Shown here: positions 1-8,572 of the stretch, in pieces
How the letters are laid out: every line of letters starts with the position of its first letter
Numbering within the stretch: the first letter of the stretch is position 1
Assembly (NCBI RefSeq): GCF_009910675.1
Contig: NZ_RSEJ01000016.1
Location: 32,121 to 96,120 of the forward strand
Reading direction: 5' to 3'
DNA length: 64,000 nucleotides
DNA from: Photobacterium alginatilyticum
GTDB taxonomy: Bacteria > Pseudomonadota > Gammaproteobacteria > Enterobacterales > Vibrionaceae
Made by a program: the position numbers and the translations under genes
Notes under the pieces: model-generated
Told to the model about the DNA's origin: nothing
Seen by the model: the letters and a program-made list of their open reading frames with translations, nothing else
Database searches by the model: none

Positions 1-211
1 CTGCAACCATCTGCTGGCTTTCGCAGTCTAACGTCGCAAGGACAAGCTGCCCCTGATATTGCGCTGCGATTTTTTCTAAGATGTTGTTAACTTCTGCGGT
101 TTCAGGCATCGATGGCGCCCAGAAACTGATCACAACCGGCGTCTGCATAGATTGCTCGATAACCTGCTGCAGATTCTGCTCGTTAAGTTCGATCGCTAGT
201 TTTTCATACAT
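1..211 (-). CDS. ybbN: YbbN/CnoX thioredoxin-like co-chaperone, N-terminal fragment
   Basis: Only the first ~70 codons lie in the window; the rest runs off the left edge. The start ATG is at 211-209 (MYEKLAIELNEQ). The fragment has the thioredoxin-fold opening with SFWAPSMPE where a thioredoxin would have WCGPC, so both redox cysteines are absent at this site, followed by ILEKIAAQYQGQLVLATLDC. In E. coli YbbN (CnoX) also lacks a working CXXC here and acts as a chaperone/holdase that hands substrates to GroEL and DnaK; its C-terminal TPR part would be outside this window. In E. coli ybbN sits next to ybbO and tesA, the same neighbourhood as here, which supports the call. A strong bidirectional hairpin terminator lies upstream at 309-335, so it is probably transcribed from its own promoter between 212 and 308. 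Confidence 0.85.
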   Translation of the reverse strand, partial: MYEKLAIELNEQNLQQVIEQSMQTPVVISFWAPSMPETAEVNNILEKIAAQYQGQLVLATLDCESQQMVA

Positions 212-308
212 GTTGCTGCTCTTTATTTTAGTGGCCTCTGTAGTTATTTATGGGGTTAATGGCTGAAAAATCAAGAGGTATTATCTTTATCGTGGTAGGC
301 AGGCAATA

Positions 309-335
309 AAAAAGGAGAGCCGCGCTCTCCTTTTT
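309..335. terminator. Bidirectional intrinsic terminator
   Basis: A GGAGAGC/GCTCTCC stem (314-330) with a CGC loop is flanked by an A run on one side and a T run on the other, giving a 12-bp stem and a U tract on either strand. It separates ybbN from the upstream region and overlaps the last codon of the 23-codon reading frame at 334-405. Confidence 0.8.
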
Positions 336-405
336 AGGGTTGTAATGTCAACAATAGGGCAAGTGTCACGCAGACACAGAGAATATTAATTTGACGCAAA
401 GTCAT
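334..405 (-). CDS. Possible 23-residue hydrophobic peptide
   Basis: The minus strand carries an ATG at 405-403 followed by 22 sense codons and TAA at 336-334. The peptide begins MTLRQINILC, continues with a hydrophobic run (VCVTLALLLTL) and ends QP. An AGG lies about 8 nt upstream of the ATG in a usable Shine-Dalgarno position. The stop codon abuts the strong terminator at 309-335, the arrangement expected for a short monocistronic mRNA. One membrane-spanning segment is plausible. I do not recognise the family: it could be a small membrane protein, a type I toxin-like peptide or a chance frame. It lies in the 499-bp gap between ybbO and ybbN, where nothing else codes. Confidence 0.4.
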   Translation of the reverse strand: MTLRQINILCVCVTLALLLTLQP

Positions 406-710
406 GACGTAACCTGGTTATCTATTCTGGTATTTCAAGGCGATGAGTAGGCTCTGCTAGGGCCTCTTTCAACTTACCTGACTAAGATAACGACTCAATA
501 TGACACAAATATTACGTTAGTTGTCTTTTCTGGCCAATTTCTTCAATTTAGGGTGCTAAGCAATGTTTTTGCTATTTGAGGTGGCTGAATCGTGGCTTTT
601 TTGATCAGAGATAGATGTGTTTTATTTCATATTCCAAAGCAGGAAAGGATCAAATACCGACATATCGAAGCCGTTTTATCGACGTTGCCGGTATATAGGC
701 TGGTTTTTCT

Positions 711-1538
711 TTAATTACTTTTGCTTAGCAGCTGATCCAGCCAGGAGACAGGCAGGACCCGGCGCAGAAAGCCAAAAATATGGGTTGGCTGGGTGACATA
801 GTAACGAGGCTTGGGGCGTTCGCTGTCTATGATTGCCTGCAGGGGACTCAGAACTGCGTCTGGTGCCAAGGTGAACTTGCTTGATGGCGACGATTTGCCC
901 AGCCTGTCGAGGGTTTGCTGGTAACTGACATGGTGGCGGGAGGCTGCCATATCAATGTGTTGTTCGAACTTGAGTTTGGCATTTTCCCTGAAATGACTTT
1001 CGATCGGACCTGGCTCGATCAGGCTGACATGAAGTGGCGTATCCTGTAATTCGAGGCGCAGGGTGTCGGTATAACCCTCGAGGGCAAACTTGCTGGCATT
1101 GTAGGCTCCGCGGTACTTCATTGCCACCAATCCGAGCACCGAGCTGTTCTGAACAATCTTCCCGTTGCCTTGTTCGAGCATGAGCGGAATCACTGCCTGG
1201 GTAAGCTCGTGCCAGCCGAATAAGTTGGTTTCGAACTGTTGTCGCAGGGCTTGTGTCGGTAGGTCTTCGAGGGCGCCGGGCTGGCCATAGGCGGCATTGT
1301 TGAATAACACATCGATGCGCCCTCCCGTTATTGCCAGGCAAGCCTTGATACCTTGATGAATGGATTCGGTATTGTCGAGGTCAAGTTGGATACAGTTCAA
1401 TCCCTGCTGCCGAAGGGCTGCAACATCATCCGGGTTCCTGCAACTGGCAACAACGGTATAGCCGGCCTTGTGGAGCTGTTCAGCACAGAATCGGCCTATG
1501 CCGCTGCTGCAACCGGTGATCAGGATGGTTTCTTTCAT
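711..1538 (-). CDS. ybbO: Short-chain dehydrogenase/reductase YbbO
   Basis: A 275-residue classical SDR. It has the N-terminal nucleotide-binding motif TGCSSGIG (residues ~9-16), the structural NNAAYG motif (~84-89), and the catalytic Ser (SSVLG) with YxxxK (AYNASK) near residues 130-151. E. coli YbbO is an NADP-dependent reductase of medium- and long-chain aldehydes, and length and neighbourhood (ybbN, tesA, ybbA) match. A good ribosome site (AAAGGA, 6 nt spacing) precedes the ATG. It is separated by a terminator (1595-1636) from the lipoprotein gene upstream and by a ~300-bp gap from the peptide frame downstream, so it is probably monocistronic. Substrate range cannot be read from the sequence. 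Confidence 0.85.
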   Translation of the reverse strand: MKETILITGCSSGIGRFCAEQLHKAGYTVVASCRNPDDVAALRQQGLNCIQLDLDNTESIHQGIKACLAITGGRIDVLFNNAAYGQPGALEDLPTQALRQQFETNLFGWHELTQAVIPLMLEQGNGKIVQNSSVLGLVAMKYRGAYNASKFALEGYTDTLRLELQDTPLHVSLIEPGPIESHFRENAKLKFEQHIDMAASRHHVSYQQTLDRLGKSSPSSKFTLAPDAVLSPLQAIIDSERPKPRYYVTQPTHIFGFLRRVLPVSWLDQLLSKSN

Positions 1539-1594
1539 TCTTGTTCCTTTAGCGCGTGTCCCGGAAGGTATATTGAGAATAAAGAGTTATAGCC

Positions 1595-1636
1595 AAAAAA
1601 AGAACAGCCAGGGGCTGCTACCTGGCTGTTCTTTTT
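1595..1636. terminator. Bidirectional intrinsic terminator
   Basis: AAGAACAGCCAGG pairs with CCTGGCTGTTCTT around an 8-nt loop, with an A run on one side and TTTTT on the other. It lies downstream of the small lipoprotein gene on the minus strand and upstream of ybbO. Confidence 0.8.
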
Positions 1637-1689
1637 GGATTTGAGCGCGTGATCATTGTCCACCCCTTAGTTGCCGGGTGCTGAGTGCC

Positions 1690-1968
1690 TTAGTTCGTGA
1701 CTGATGAGCCGTTGATATCAACGATATTGCAGTTCTTTCCGCCCAGCTTGACACAGGTCTCGATGGCAAGCTTCTGCGCTTCCTGAATATCTCGGGCTCC
1801 CCAGGCCGCACCGGCGATTTTATTGGTGCCAATGGCGTAGGCTTTGTTGTCTGATTGCAAACGGTAGTCTTTATATAGTCCGTAGGTACCCGGATCGGCA
1901 CTTTGACAACCACTGATGCCAAAAGCAACCGTGATGGCTGCAAAAATTAAGCTATTTCCCTTCAACAT
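1690..1968 (-). CDS. Small lipoprotein, unknown function
   Basis: Predicted mature lipoprotein of about 72 residues. A hydrophobic signal runs from residue 4 and ends at GISGC with lipid-acceptor Cys21, counting from the ATG at 1968, which has GAG at 5-6 nt spacing. A GTG two codons earlier is possible but less likely. The mature part contains AxETC...C followed by IVDINGSS, reminiscent of DUF4189-like envelope proteins with an alpha/beta repeat and paired cysteines, but the match is too short to name. It is monocistronic, bounded by a terminator downstream and by the tesA 3' end upstream (2049). In E. coli nothing sits between ybbO and tesA, so this is a lineage-specific insertion. Confidence 0.7.
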   Translation of the reverse strand: MLKGNSLIFAAITVAFGISGCQSADPGTYGLYKDYRLQSDNKAYAIGTNKIAGAAWGARDIQEAQKLAIETCVKLGGKNCNIVDINGSSVTN

Positions 1969-2048
1969 ATCCACTCACTTACTTTCTTGTTTGTAAACAG
2001 TAAGAAGCTTAGTCAATAAAAATGTACAGCAATAAAATTTCAAACTTT

Positions 2049-2651
2049 TTAATGAAGATACGGAGTAAGCTCAGATGCCACAAACTGGGCTATCCATGGC
2101 TGGGCATCCGGCTTGGGATGCAGGCCGTCTTCCATCATCCAATCTTGCTTGAGAATGATTTTTTCGAGGAAAAAAGGCAGTAGCGGCGCATTGTATTGTT
2201 TGCTCAACTGGGGGTATATCTTGCTGAAGATCTCGCTGTAGCGCTTGCCGTAGTTGGGCGGCACATGGATTTGCATCAGCAGGGCGGTTGCACCCTCGTC
2301 ATGGATCCGGGTGATCATTTGGCCGAGGTTATTGCGTATAGTAGAGGGAGAGAAACCGCGCAGGCCATCATTCGCGCCCAGCTCGATAATGACGTAATCT
2401 GGATTATGTTGTTGTAATAAATTGGGTAACCGCGCCAGGCCGTTGCCCGTGGTATCACCAGAAATGCTGGCATTTACAACGTTTATCGAGTGTCCCTGCT
2501 GCGCCAGAACCGGCTCCATCAGAACCGGCCAGCTCTGTTCAGCACGCATTTGGTACCCGGCACTCAGACTATCGCCGACAACCAGCAAAGTGTTGCTGTA
2601 GGCGTTTAGCGAGAAAACAACGAACAATAAAACTGAAAGGAATCGCATCAT
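2049..2651 (-). CDS. tesA: Acyl-CoA thioesterase I / lysophospholipase L1 TesA
   Basis: SGNH hydrolase of about 200 residues: signal peptide (MMRFLSVLLFVVFSLNAYS), block I GDSLSAGY with the nucleophile Ser, block II NASISGDT (Gly), block III GANDGLRG (Asn), block V DGLHPKPDAQ (Asp and His). It is exported to the periplasm and hydrolyses acyl-CoA thioesters and lysophospholipids in vitro in E. coli. An open frame continues 49 codons upstream, but homologues start at the double Met, and a GGAAG ribosome site precedes it by 6-7 nt. The start ATG (2651-2649) overlaps the ybbA ATG (2650-2652) on the other strand, so each gene's leader lies inside the other gene. Confidence 0.92.
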   Translation of the reverse strand: MMRFLSVLLFVVFSLNAYSNTLLVVGDSLSAGYQMRAEQSWPVLMEPVLAQQGHSINVVNASISGDTTGNGLARLPNLLQQHNPDYVIIELGANDGLRGFSPSTIRNNLGQMITRIHDEGATALLMQIHVPPNYGKRYSEIFSKIYPQLSKQYNAPLLPFFLEKIILKQDWMMEDGLHPKPDAQPWIAQFVASELTPYLH

Positions 2652-3324
2652 GTCAACTTCCGTGATTAAGGCTGTATCTGTATCCAAACAGGTGACGACA
2701 GCATCATCGTCGCTCACCATATTGCAGGATGTTTCCCTTGAGGTCGAGCAAGGAGAGGCAATTGCTTTAGTTGGCGTCTCCGGTGCAGGTAAATCCACGT
2801 TGATGACGCTGCTGGCGGGACTGGATGTACCAACCGATGGTGAGATCGAACTTCTCGGCAGGCCCTTGTCCCGGCTTGACGATGAGGCCAGGGCGGCATT
2901 GCGTAGTGATTCGATAGGCTTTGTTTTTCAGAGTTTTTTGCTTATTCCGTCGCTCAGCGCACTGGAAAACGTGATGCTGCCGGCAATCATCAAAGGACAG
3001 GACGGTGATGAGCTTCGCGCGGCGGAGCTACTGTCCCAGGTTGGGCTTGAAGGGCGGGAGAGCCACCTGCCGTCACAGCTCTCGGGCGGTGAGCAGCAGC
3101 GGGTGGCACTGGCGAGGGCATTTATGACCCGTCCTCAGGTCTTGTTCGCCGATGAGCCGACCGGCAATCTCGATCAGCATACTGCCGCCACGGTGATTGA
3201 CCTGCTGTTTGCCCTCAACCGTGATCATGGCACCACCCTGGTACTGGTGACCCATGATCCGCAACTGGCGCAACGCTGTGATCGTACCTTACGGATCCAG
3301 GGCGGAAGTGTGGAGGCTGCATGA
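2650..3324 (+). CDS. ybbA: ABC transporter ATPase YbbA
   Basis: A 224-residue ATPase of the LolD/MacB type: Walker A GVSGAGKST, Q-loop FVFQSF, signature LSGGEQQR, Walker B VLFADEP, switch His in VTHD. It pairs with the permease encoded directly downstream; the stop overlaps the permease start by 4 bp (ATGA), indicating translational coupling. Ribosome site AAAGGA, 8 nt spacing. By family this is a MacB-like (type VII) ABC system working by mechanotransmission rather than classical transport; its substrate in E. coli is not settled. The linkage with tesA is conserved in E. coli. Confidence 0.9.
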   Translation: MSTSVIKAVSVSKQVTTASSSLTILQDVSLEVEQGEAIALVGVSGAGKSTLMTLLAGLDVPTDGEIELLGRPLSRLDDEARAALRSDSIGFVFQSFLLIPSLSALENVMLPAIIKGQDGDELRAAELLSQVGLEGRESHLPSQLSGGEQQRVALARAFMTRPQVLFADEPTGNLDQHTAATVIDLLFALNRDHGTTLVLVTHDPQLAQRCDRTLRIQGGSVEAA

Positions 3325-5771
3325 GTGAACTGAGTGAGGCGAATCAGGTGGCGAGGCCACGCAAACAACCTCTGTTGCTGAAATGGAGTTGGCGTGAGCT
3401 GTGGCATGGACAACTATGGCCGGTTGCGGTGGCACTAACCCTGATTATTGCCTGTGTCTTTGCGCTGTCGGCGCTGGTGGTGCGGGTTGAGAAAATTATG
3501 GTAGATCAGGGGCGAACCATGATTGCTGCCGATCTGGTCTTTCGCTCGGCTAATCCGCTGGAGGCATCACTGCTGGATCAGGCGCGAGAGCTGGGACTGA
3601 CAGTGTCGCAACAAACTCGCTTTGGCACCATGGCCTTTAGTGAGCAGGAAATGCAGCTGGTTAGCGTGAAATCCGTTGGCAGTGACTTTCCGCTCCGCGG
3701 CGAGCTGGTGCTGGAAGGTGCGGATGTTCGTCACCGGGTGCAGCCCGGGGAGCTGTGGCTGGCAGAGCGTTTGTTCTCTTTGCTGGCAGTACAGCGCGGT
3801 GATTCGATCACCATCGGGGATGCTGAGCTGACGGTGGCCGGGAAGATCACCCAGGAGCCGGAGCTTTCATTCAATCCGTTCAGCCAGATGCCGGCGGTAT
3901 TAATTCATAACAGTGATCTGGCCAAAACCGGGGCTGTACAGCCGGGAAGTCGGGTACAGTTTCGAGCTTATTTCAACGGCCCGGACGATAAGCTCAAGTT
4001 GTTGCAGCAGAACATTGAGCTCCAGCCCGGTCAGCGCTGGATCAGCGAGACCACGCAGGGACGAACCGGAGATATGATTGAGCGAGCCAGGCAGTATCTG
4101 TCTCTGACACTGATCCTGGTGATTTTGATGGCTACAGCGACCCTGGTGCTGACTTGCTGGCATTACACCTCAACCCGCATTGAGGCGGTTGCGATGATGA
4201 AAAGCCTCGGGGCGAGCAAGCGATGGTTGTGGCAGTGGTTGGCACGGCAGTTAAGCCTGCTGTTCGCAATTGCCGCCGTTGCCGGGCTTTCCATCGGTTG
4301 GCTGCTCGAGTTTTTGCTGCGGCTTCCTCTGTCGGATGTGCTGCCCGATCCGCTGCCGGAGATTGGTTTTACGCCGGTGTTTGTCAGCCTGGCCGTTGCG
4401 TTGCTGGTTGCGATCCCCGGTCTGGGGATCTCCCTATTGCGGCTGGTAGACGCGCCGGCTATTTCGGTGATCCAGCAGCAGGTCGACTGGCCGGTTAAAC
4501 GTCAGGGCTATGCCCTGGTGCTGTTGCCTGTGGTTGCGGCCCTGATATGGTTCGGCAGCAACAAGTTTATGTGGCTGACACTGGGCGGATTAGTCGCCTT
4601 GCTGGGGATCCTGGCGCTGTCGGGATTACTGGTGGTTGCTCTGCTTCGCCGGGGAAAATGGGGGGCGGCGATCAAACTGGCGCTGAGCCGGATCAGCCGG
4701 AGCCCGTTGGCTACCGGGGCGCAATTGGCCGCCTTGACCAGCTCGCTGATGTTGCTGGCGGTGATTTGGCTGCTGAGAACCGACTTGCTGGCTGACTGGC
4801 AACAAACCCTGCCGGCTGATGCCCCCAACGTCTTCGCGTTGAATATTAGCCCCGAGCAGCAACAGGCATACCTGGATGAACTCGACCGCAATCAGGTCGT
4901 GCGCTCTGAGGGCTATCCGGTGATCCGCGGTCGTCTGATTGAGATTAACCAACAAGACTTGCTGGCGGGGACGAGTCAGGGCGAAGAGCGGGATGAATCG
5001 CTCCGACGAGAGCTTAACTTTACCTGGCGTGACAGCTTACCGGTACATAATACGTTGCTTGAAGGGGAATGGACCGATAGCCGTGGAGTGTCCGTGGAAT
5101 CGGGGATTGCAGAGCGACTCGGGATCCGTTTGGGCGATGAGCTGACCTTCAATGTCAGCAGCCAGCCGTTTAGCGCCGTGGTGACCAGTATTCGCCAGGT
5201 TGAGTGGCGTAATATGCGGCCGAACTTCTATTTTATCTTTACCCCGGATGTCATGGCGGATCTGCCGGCTACCTGGTTGGTCAGCTACAGGATCGACGCT
5301 GATCAGAATACGTTGATCAACCAGCTGGGACGAGACTATCCGACAGTGACCCTGCTTGATCTGAGAGCCATGGCTACCCGAATCCAGGCTATCTTGCAGC
5401 AGGTCTCTTTGTCGCTTTCAGTATTGGCTGTACTCGGGGTCAGTAGCGGTTTGTTGTTGGTGCTGACCTTGCTAAGGCTCAGCCTGTCGCAGCGCGAGCA
5501 GGAAATTAAGCTTTATCGTACCCTGGGGGCAAGCCGGAAACGGATCTCGGCGACAGTGTGGGGCGAGTATGGTCTCATGGCGCTGATTGCCGGGGTGATG
5601 GCCGCTGCCGGGGCAGAATCTGTGGTTGCGGCTTTGCTGAAGTGGGGCTTTGAGCTGCCGGTTATTGGACACCCGTGGTTATGGGTGATGCTGCCTCTGT
5701 TATCGTTAGGGCTGGTGGTGATCATTATCCGAACGATGATTAAGCGCCTGCTAATGCCGCTGAAAGGCTAG
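3321..5771 (+). CDS. ybbP: ABC transporter permease YbbP
   Basis: An 816-residue FtsX/MacB-type permease. An N-terminal membrane segment (~residues 35-55) is followed by a large periplasmic domain, then a cluster of membrane segments around 260-470, a second periplasmic domain (~500-680) and three C-terminal segments (~690-815). The sequence MMKSLGASKR and later LYRTLGASRKR are the paired FtsX-family motifs beside the membrane. Length matches E. coli YbbP (~804). It overlaps ybbA by 4 bp and together they should form a homodimer-ATPase/permease complex. A hairpin follows at 5791-5816. Confidence 0.9.
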   Translation: MSELSEANQVARPRKQPLLLKWSWRELWHGQLWPVAVALTLIIACVFALSALVVRVEKIMVDQGRTMIAADLVFRSANPLEASLLDQARELGLTVSQQTRFGTMAFSEQEMQLVSVKSVGSDFPLRGELVLEGADVRHRVQPGELWLAERLFSLLAVQRGDSITIGDAELTVAGKITQEPELSFNPFSQMPAVLIHNSDLAKTGAVQPGSRVQFRAYFNGPDDKLKLLQQNIELQPGQRWISETTQGRTGDMIERARQYLSLTLILVILMATATLVLTCWHYTSTRIEAVAMMKSLGASKRWLWQWLARQLSLLFAIAAVAGLSIGWLLEFLLRLPLSDVLPDPLPEIGFTPVFVSLAVALLVAIPGLGISLLRLVDAPAISVIQQQVDWPVKRQGYALVLLPVVAALIWFGSNKFMWLTLGGLVALLGILALSGLLVVALLRRGKWGAAIKLALSRISRSPLATGAQLAALTSSLMLLAVIWLLRTDLLADWQQTLPADAPNVFALNISPEQQQAYLDELDRNQVVRSEGYPVIRGRLIEINQQDLLAGTSQGEERDESLRRELNFTWRDSLPVHNTLLEGEWTDSRGVSVESGIAERLGIRLGDELTFNVSSQPFSAVVTSIRQVEWRNMRPNFYFIFTPDVMADLPATWLVSYRIDADQNTLINQLGRDYPTVTLLDLRAMATRIQAILQQVSLSLSVLAVLGVSSGLLLVLTLLRLSLSQREQEIKLYRTLGASRKRISATVWGEYGLMALIAGVMAAAGAESVVAALLKWGFELPVIGHPWLWVMLPLLSLGLVVIIIRTMIKRLLMPLKG

Positions 5772-5790
5772 GTCAACACGCCCTAAAACA

Positions 5791-5816
5791 AGAGCCTGGG
5801 TTGATAACCTAGGCTC
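5791..5816. terminator. Hairpin between convergent ybbP and yfcH
   Basis: AGAGCCTGGGTT pairs with AACCTAGGCTCT around a short loop, with one mismatch. The T tract is poor on both strands (ATCACTTTC on plus), so this is a likely but not ideal terminator shared by the two convergent genes. Confidence 0.5.
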
Positions 5817-5839
5817 TATCACTTTCATCGATTGATGTA

Positions 5840-6733
5840 TTAACTCAGTGTCTCTTCTAATGCGTGCTCAAGCTTGGGAAAGCTAAAATGGAACCCTTGC
5901 TCTTGCAGGCGGCCCGGTAACGCCCGCTGACTGTCGAGTAGCAGCGTCGAGGACTCGCCCAGTCCCATTTTAAGCAACCATGCCGGCGTTTTGAGAATGT
6001 GGGGGCGATGTAATACACGCGCCAGAGTCTGGCTAAACTCTTTATTGGTGACCGGGTTAGGGGCGGTAAAATTGTAGGCCCCGCTGGCTTCGGGATGCTT
6101 GAGCAGAAACAAGATCCCCTTGACCATATCTTGCATATGGATCCAGGGAAAATACTGCTCGCCGGAGCCGATAGGTCCGCCTAAGCCTAGCTGATAGGCG
6201 GGCAGCATACGCGCCAGTGCACCTCCTTGCTTGGCCAGGACGATTCCTGTTCGGAGCAGACAGACACGGGTCTTTTCCGACTGGGCGGCAAGTGCCTCTT
6301 CTTCCCACTTCCTGCAAACCAGGTGGGCAAAATCGGCGTTGTTTACCTCCAGGCTTTCATCAAAACTTGCTGATTTTTGATCGCCGTAGATCCCGACAGC
6401 CGATCCGCTGATAAATGTGTGGGGCGGGTTAGTGCTGGCCTTGATTTTTTCGACCAGCTTGCGGGTGATATCCCAGCGGCTCTGGCAGATCACCTCTTTT
6501 TGCCTGTCACTCCAGCGTTTGTTGACAATTGGCTCGCCCGCCAAGTTGATGACAACATCAATATCATTAAAGTCTGGCAACTCGTCCAGACAGGTAATGA
6601 CCTTGATATGGTGTCCGAGTTGCTGGTAGGCACGGTTGGGATTTCGACTGAGTACCACTAAATGTTCATGGTTAAAGTGCGGAAGGAGTGCTTTTCCGAT
6701 AAATCCAGTACCACCAGTAACTAATATCTTCAT
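5840..6733 (-). CDS. yfcH: YfcH-type NAD(P)-binding epimerase-like protein (TIGR01777)
   Basis: About 297 residues. Rossmann motif TGGTGFIG at residues 6-13 and conserved VINLAGEPI (~70-78) and SGSAVGIYGD (~118) typical of the SDR39U1/YfcH family, with a C-terminal DUF1731 segment ending in the LALEETL-type tail (HALEETLS). The ATG at 6733 (MKILVTGG) fits homologues; an in-frame ATG three codons earlier (6742) is possible. Enzymatic reaction is unknown in the family. The gene is convergent with ybbP and has a ~300-bp upstream region shared with the divergent DUF1538 operon. Confidence 0.88.
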   Translation of the reverse strand: MKILVTGGTGFIGKALLPHFNHEHLVVLSRNPNRAYQQLGHHIKVITCLDELPDFNDIDVVINLAGEPIVNKRWSDRQKEVICQSRWDITRKLVEKIKASTNPPHTFISGSAVGIYGDQKSASFDESLEVNNADFAHLVCRKWEEEALAAQSEKTRVCLLRTGIVLAKQGGALARMLPAYQLGLGGPIGSGEQYFPWIHMQDMVKGILFLLKHPEASGAYNFTAPNPVTNKEFSQTLARVLHRPHILKTPAWLLKMGLGESSTLLLDSQRALPGRLQEQGFHFSFPKLEHALEETLS

Positions 6734-7040
6734 TCCATCCATTGTCCTATAACCGAAAAATCAGAGCAAAACACGACCTAGCTGAAAGAATTCAACTCAC
6801 TACAAGTATAAACGATTTAGGGAATAGTACTTCAATCAATGGCTTGAAAGCGGCTGGCAGAATGGGGAAAAGAGAAATGTCCCATTGTCCGGAGCTTGCT
6901 GCGCCCATGATAAATGCAAGGTTTTTTATGATGAATATTCAATACTGTGCCTAGCTTCTCGACTTACGAAATAAAGTTTGTTTCCAAATGTAAATGACCA
7001 GTAATGTATTAGTAACAGGGTAAGTGGTACAGGAGGCAGC

Positions 7041-7775
7041 ATGGCATCGATTCTGGCAATGTTTAAGGCACTGCTGTCCAGCCTGCGTGATTTGCTGCCG
7101 ATCATTGTGGTGATTGGCTTTTTTCAGTTGGTGGTACTTCAGCAGCCTTTACCGGACTGGGGGGCGATTTTGCTTGGCCTGATGCTGGTAGTCGTGGGGC
7201 TGACTTTGTTCATCTTCGGGTTGGAAATGGGATTGTTTCCAATCGGGGAGTCGATGGCCCGGTCGTTTGCCAGTAAAGGCAGTGTAGTCTGGTTGCTGAT
7301 TTTTGCATTCTGTCTTGGCTTTGGCACAACTGTTGCCGAGCCGGCGCTGACAGCGGTTGCCGCCGAGGCCGCTGAAGTGGCTGCCGAAGGGGGACTGATA
7401 GCGCAAGATGAAGAAATGATGGATGACTATGCTAACGGCCTGCGGCTTACGGTGGCACTGTCTGTCGGGATTGCCATTATGCTGGGGGTGATCCGTATTC
7501 TCAAAGGCTGGCCTATCCATTGGATGATAATCAGTGGCTATGTGCTGGTAATGGTGATGACCTGGTTTGCCCCTCAGAGTATTGTCGGGATTGCCTATGA
7601 CTCCGGCGGGGTGACAACATCGACCATTACTGTCCCCCTGGTCACGGCTCTGGGGGTTGGACTCGCTTCGTCGATCAAAGGTCGAAACCCGATGGTTGAC
7701 GGTTTTGGGCTGATTGCCTTTGCCTCCCTGACCCCGATGATTTTTGTTATGGGTTACGGCATGCTGGTGCATTAA
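7041..7775 (+). CDS. DUF1538 membrane protein A (predicted transporter subunit)
   Basis: A 244-residue integral membrane protein with about six or seven hydrophobic segments. It carries the family hallmarks [11 protein letters not shown] (~residues 93-103), [15 protein letters not shown] (~183-197) and [20 protein letters not shown] near the C terminus. DUF1538 proteins have no assigned biochemical function; the buried Asp/Thr/Glu motifs look like those of a transporter or channel (inference). AGGAGG with 5-nt spacing precedes the ATG. It opens a four-gene operon: 11 bp to a paralogue, then a PII-like and a CBS gene. An acidic loop (QDEEMMDD, ~125-132) is absent from the paralogue, so the two are not redundant. 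Confidence 0.85.
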   Translation: MASILAMFKALLSSLRDLLPIIVVIGFFQLVVLQQPLPDWGAILLGLMLVVVGLTLFIFGLEMGLFPIGESMARSFASKGSVVWLLIFAFCLGFGTTVAEPALTAVAAEAAEVAAEGGLIAQDEEMMDDYANGLRLTVALSVGIAIMLGVIRILKGWPIHWMIISGYVLVMVMTWFAPQSIVGIAYDSGGVTTSTITVPLVTALGVGLASSIKGRNPMVDGFGLIAFASLTPMIFVMGYGMLVH

Positions 7776-7786
7776 GTGAAGGTTGC

Positions 7787-8572
7787 ATGATCGAGCTATC
7801 GTCCGTTTTATTTCATTTTTTCGATACACTAAGCTCAACAGTGCGTGATGTGCTGCCGATTGTGATCATCATTTTTGGTTTTCAGCTGGCGGTACTCAGA
7901 CGCCCGGTCGCCAACTGGAGCCGGGTCGTATTGGGCTTTGTCTATGTGGTGCTCGGGCTGTCATTTTTTCTAATGGGGTTGGAACTGGCGCTATTTCCAC
8001 TCGGGGAGTCGATGGCTGCCCAGCTGACAGCCCTGGATTTTCTGTTTGATAGCGGTGAAGCCATACCGGAGCAGGTTCCCTGGGAGGAATACTACTGGGT
8101 GTACTTATTTTCTGCCGCTATCGGATTCAGTACCACTGTGGCCGAACCGTCTCTGATTGCGGTGGCGATTAAGGCTAATCAGGTATCGGGTGGTACGATT
8201 AAGGTTAACGGGCTGCGGATTTCAGTTGCGCTGGGGGTAGCGTTCGGTATTGCTCTGGGTAGCTACCGAATTGTTGTCGGTGATCCACTGCATTACTACA
8301 TTTTGGTAGGTTATGTCGTGGTGGTTGTACAAACCTATTTTGCCCCCAAAATGATAGTACCGCTTGCTTATGATTCGGGCGGGGTAACCACGTCAACGGT
8401 GACTGTGCCGATAGTGGCGGCGCTGGGGCTCGGATTGGCATCTACAGTCCCCGGGCGTAACCCGATGCTCGATGGGTTTGGATTGATAGCATTTGCCAGT
8501 TTATTTCCGATGATCACGGTAATGGGCTATGCCCAGCTGTCGGTGTGGAAAGGCCGTAAGGAGTTAGACTAA
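7787..8572 (+). CDS. DUF1538 membrane protein B (predicted transporter subunit)
   Basis: A 261-residue paralogue of the preceding gene with the same motif order: GFSTTVAEPSL (~110-120), [15 protein letters not shown], and [20 protein letters not shown] near the C terminus. It differs by an insert around residues 85-105 (DSGEAIPEQVPWEEYY). The preserved pair in one operon suggests a heterodimeric membrane unit, as with many two-subunit transporters (inference). Its stop overlaps the ATG of the PII-like gene by 1 nt (TAATG), so the regulator should be made in step with the membrane proteins. Confidence 0.85.
   Translation: MIELSSVLFHFFDTLSSTVRDVLPIVIIIFGFQLAVLRRPVANWSRVVLGFVYVVLGLSFFLMGLELALFPLGESMAAQLTALDFLFDSGEAIPEQVPWEEYYWVYLFSAAIGFSTTVAEPSLIAVAIKANQVSGGTIKVNGLRISVALGVAFGIALGSYRIVVGDPLHYYILVGYVVVVVQTYFAPKMIVPLAYDSGGVTTSTVTVPIVAALGLGLASTVPGRNPMLDGFGLIAFASLFPMITVMGYAQLSVWKGRKELD

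Noticed and set aside
1988..1999. TGTTT-GT-AAACA dyad between tesA and the lipoprotein gene
   Set aside because: Short and AT-rich; matches no named operator well enough to list.
7149..7838. 229-codon minus-strand frame opposite the DUF1538 genes
   Set aside because: His/Arg/Gln-rich shadow of conserved membrane proteins on the other strand; no ribosome site.
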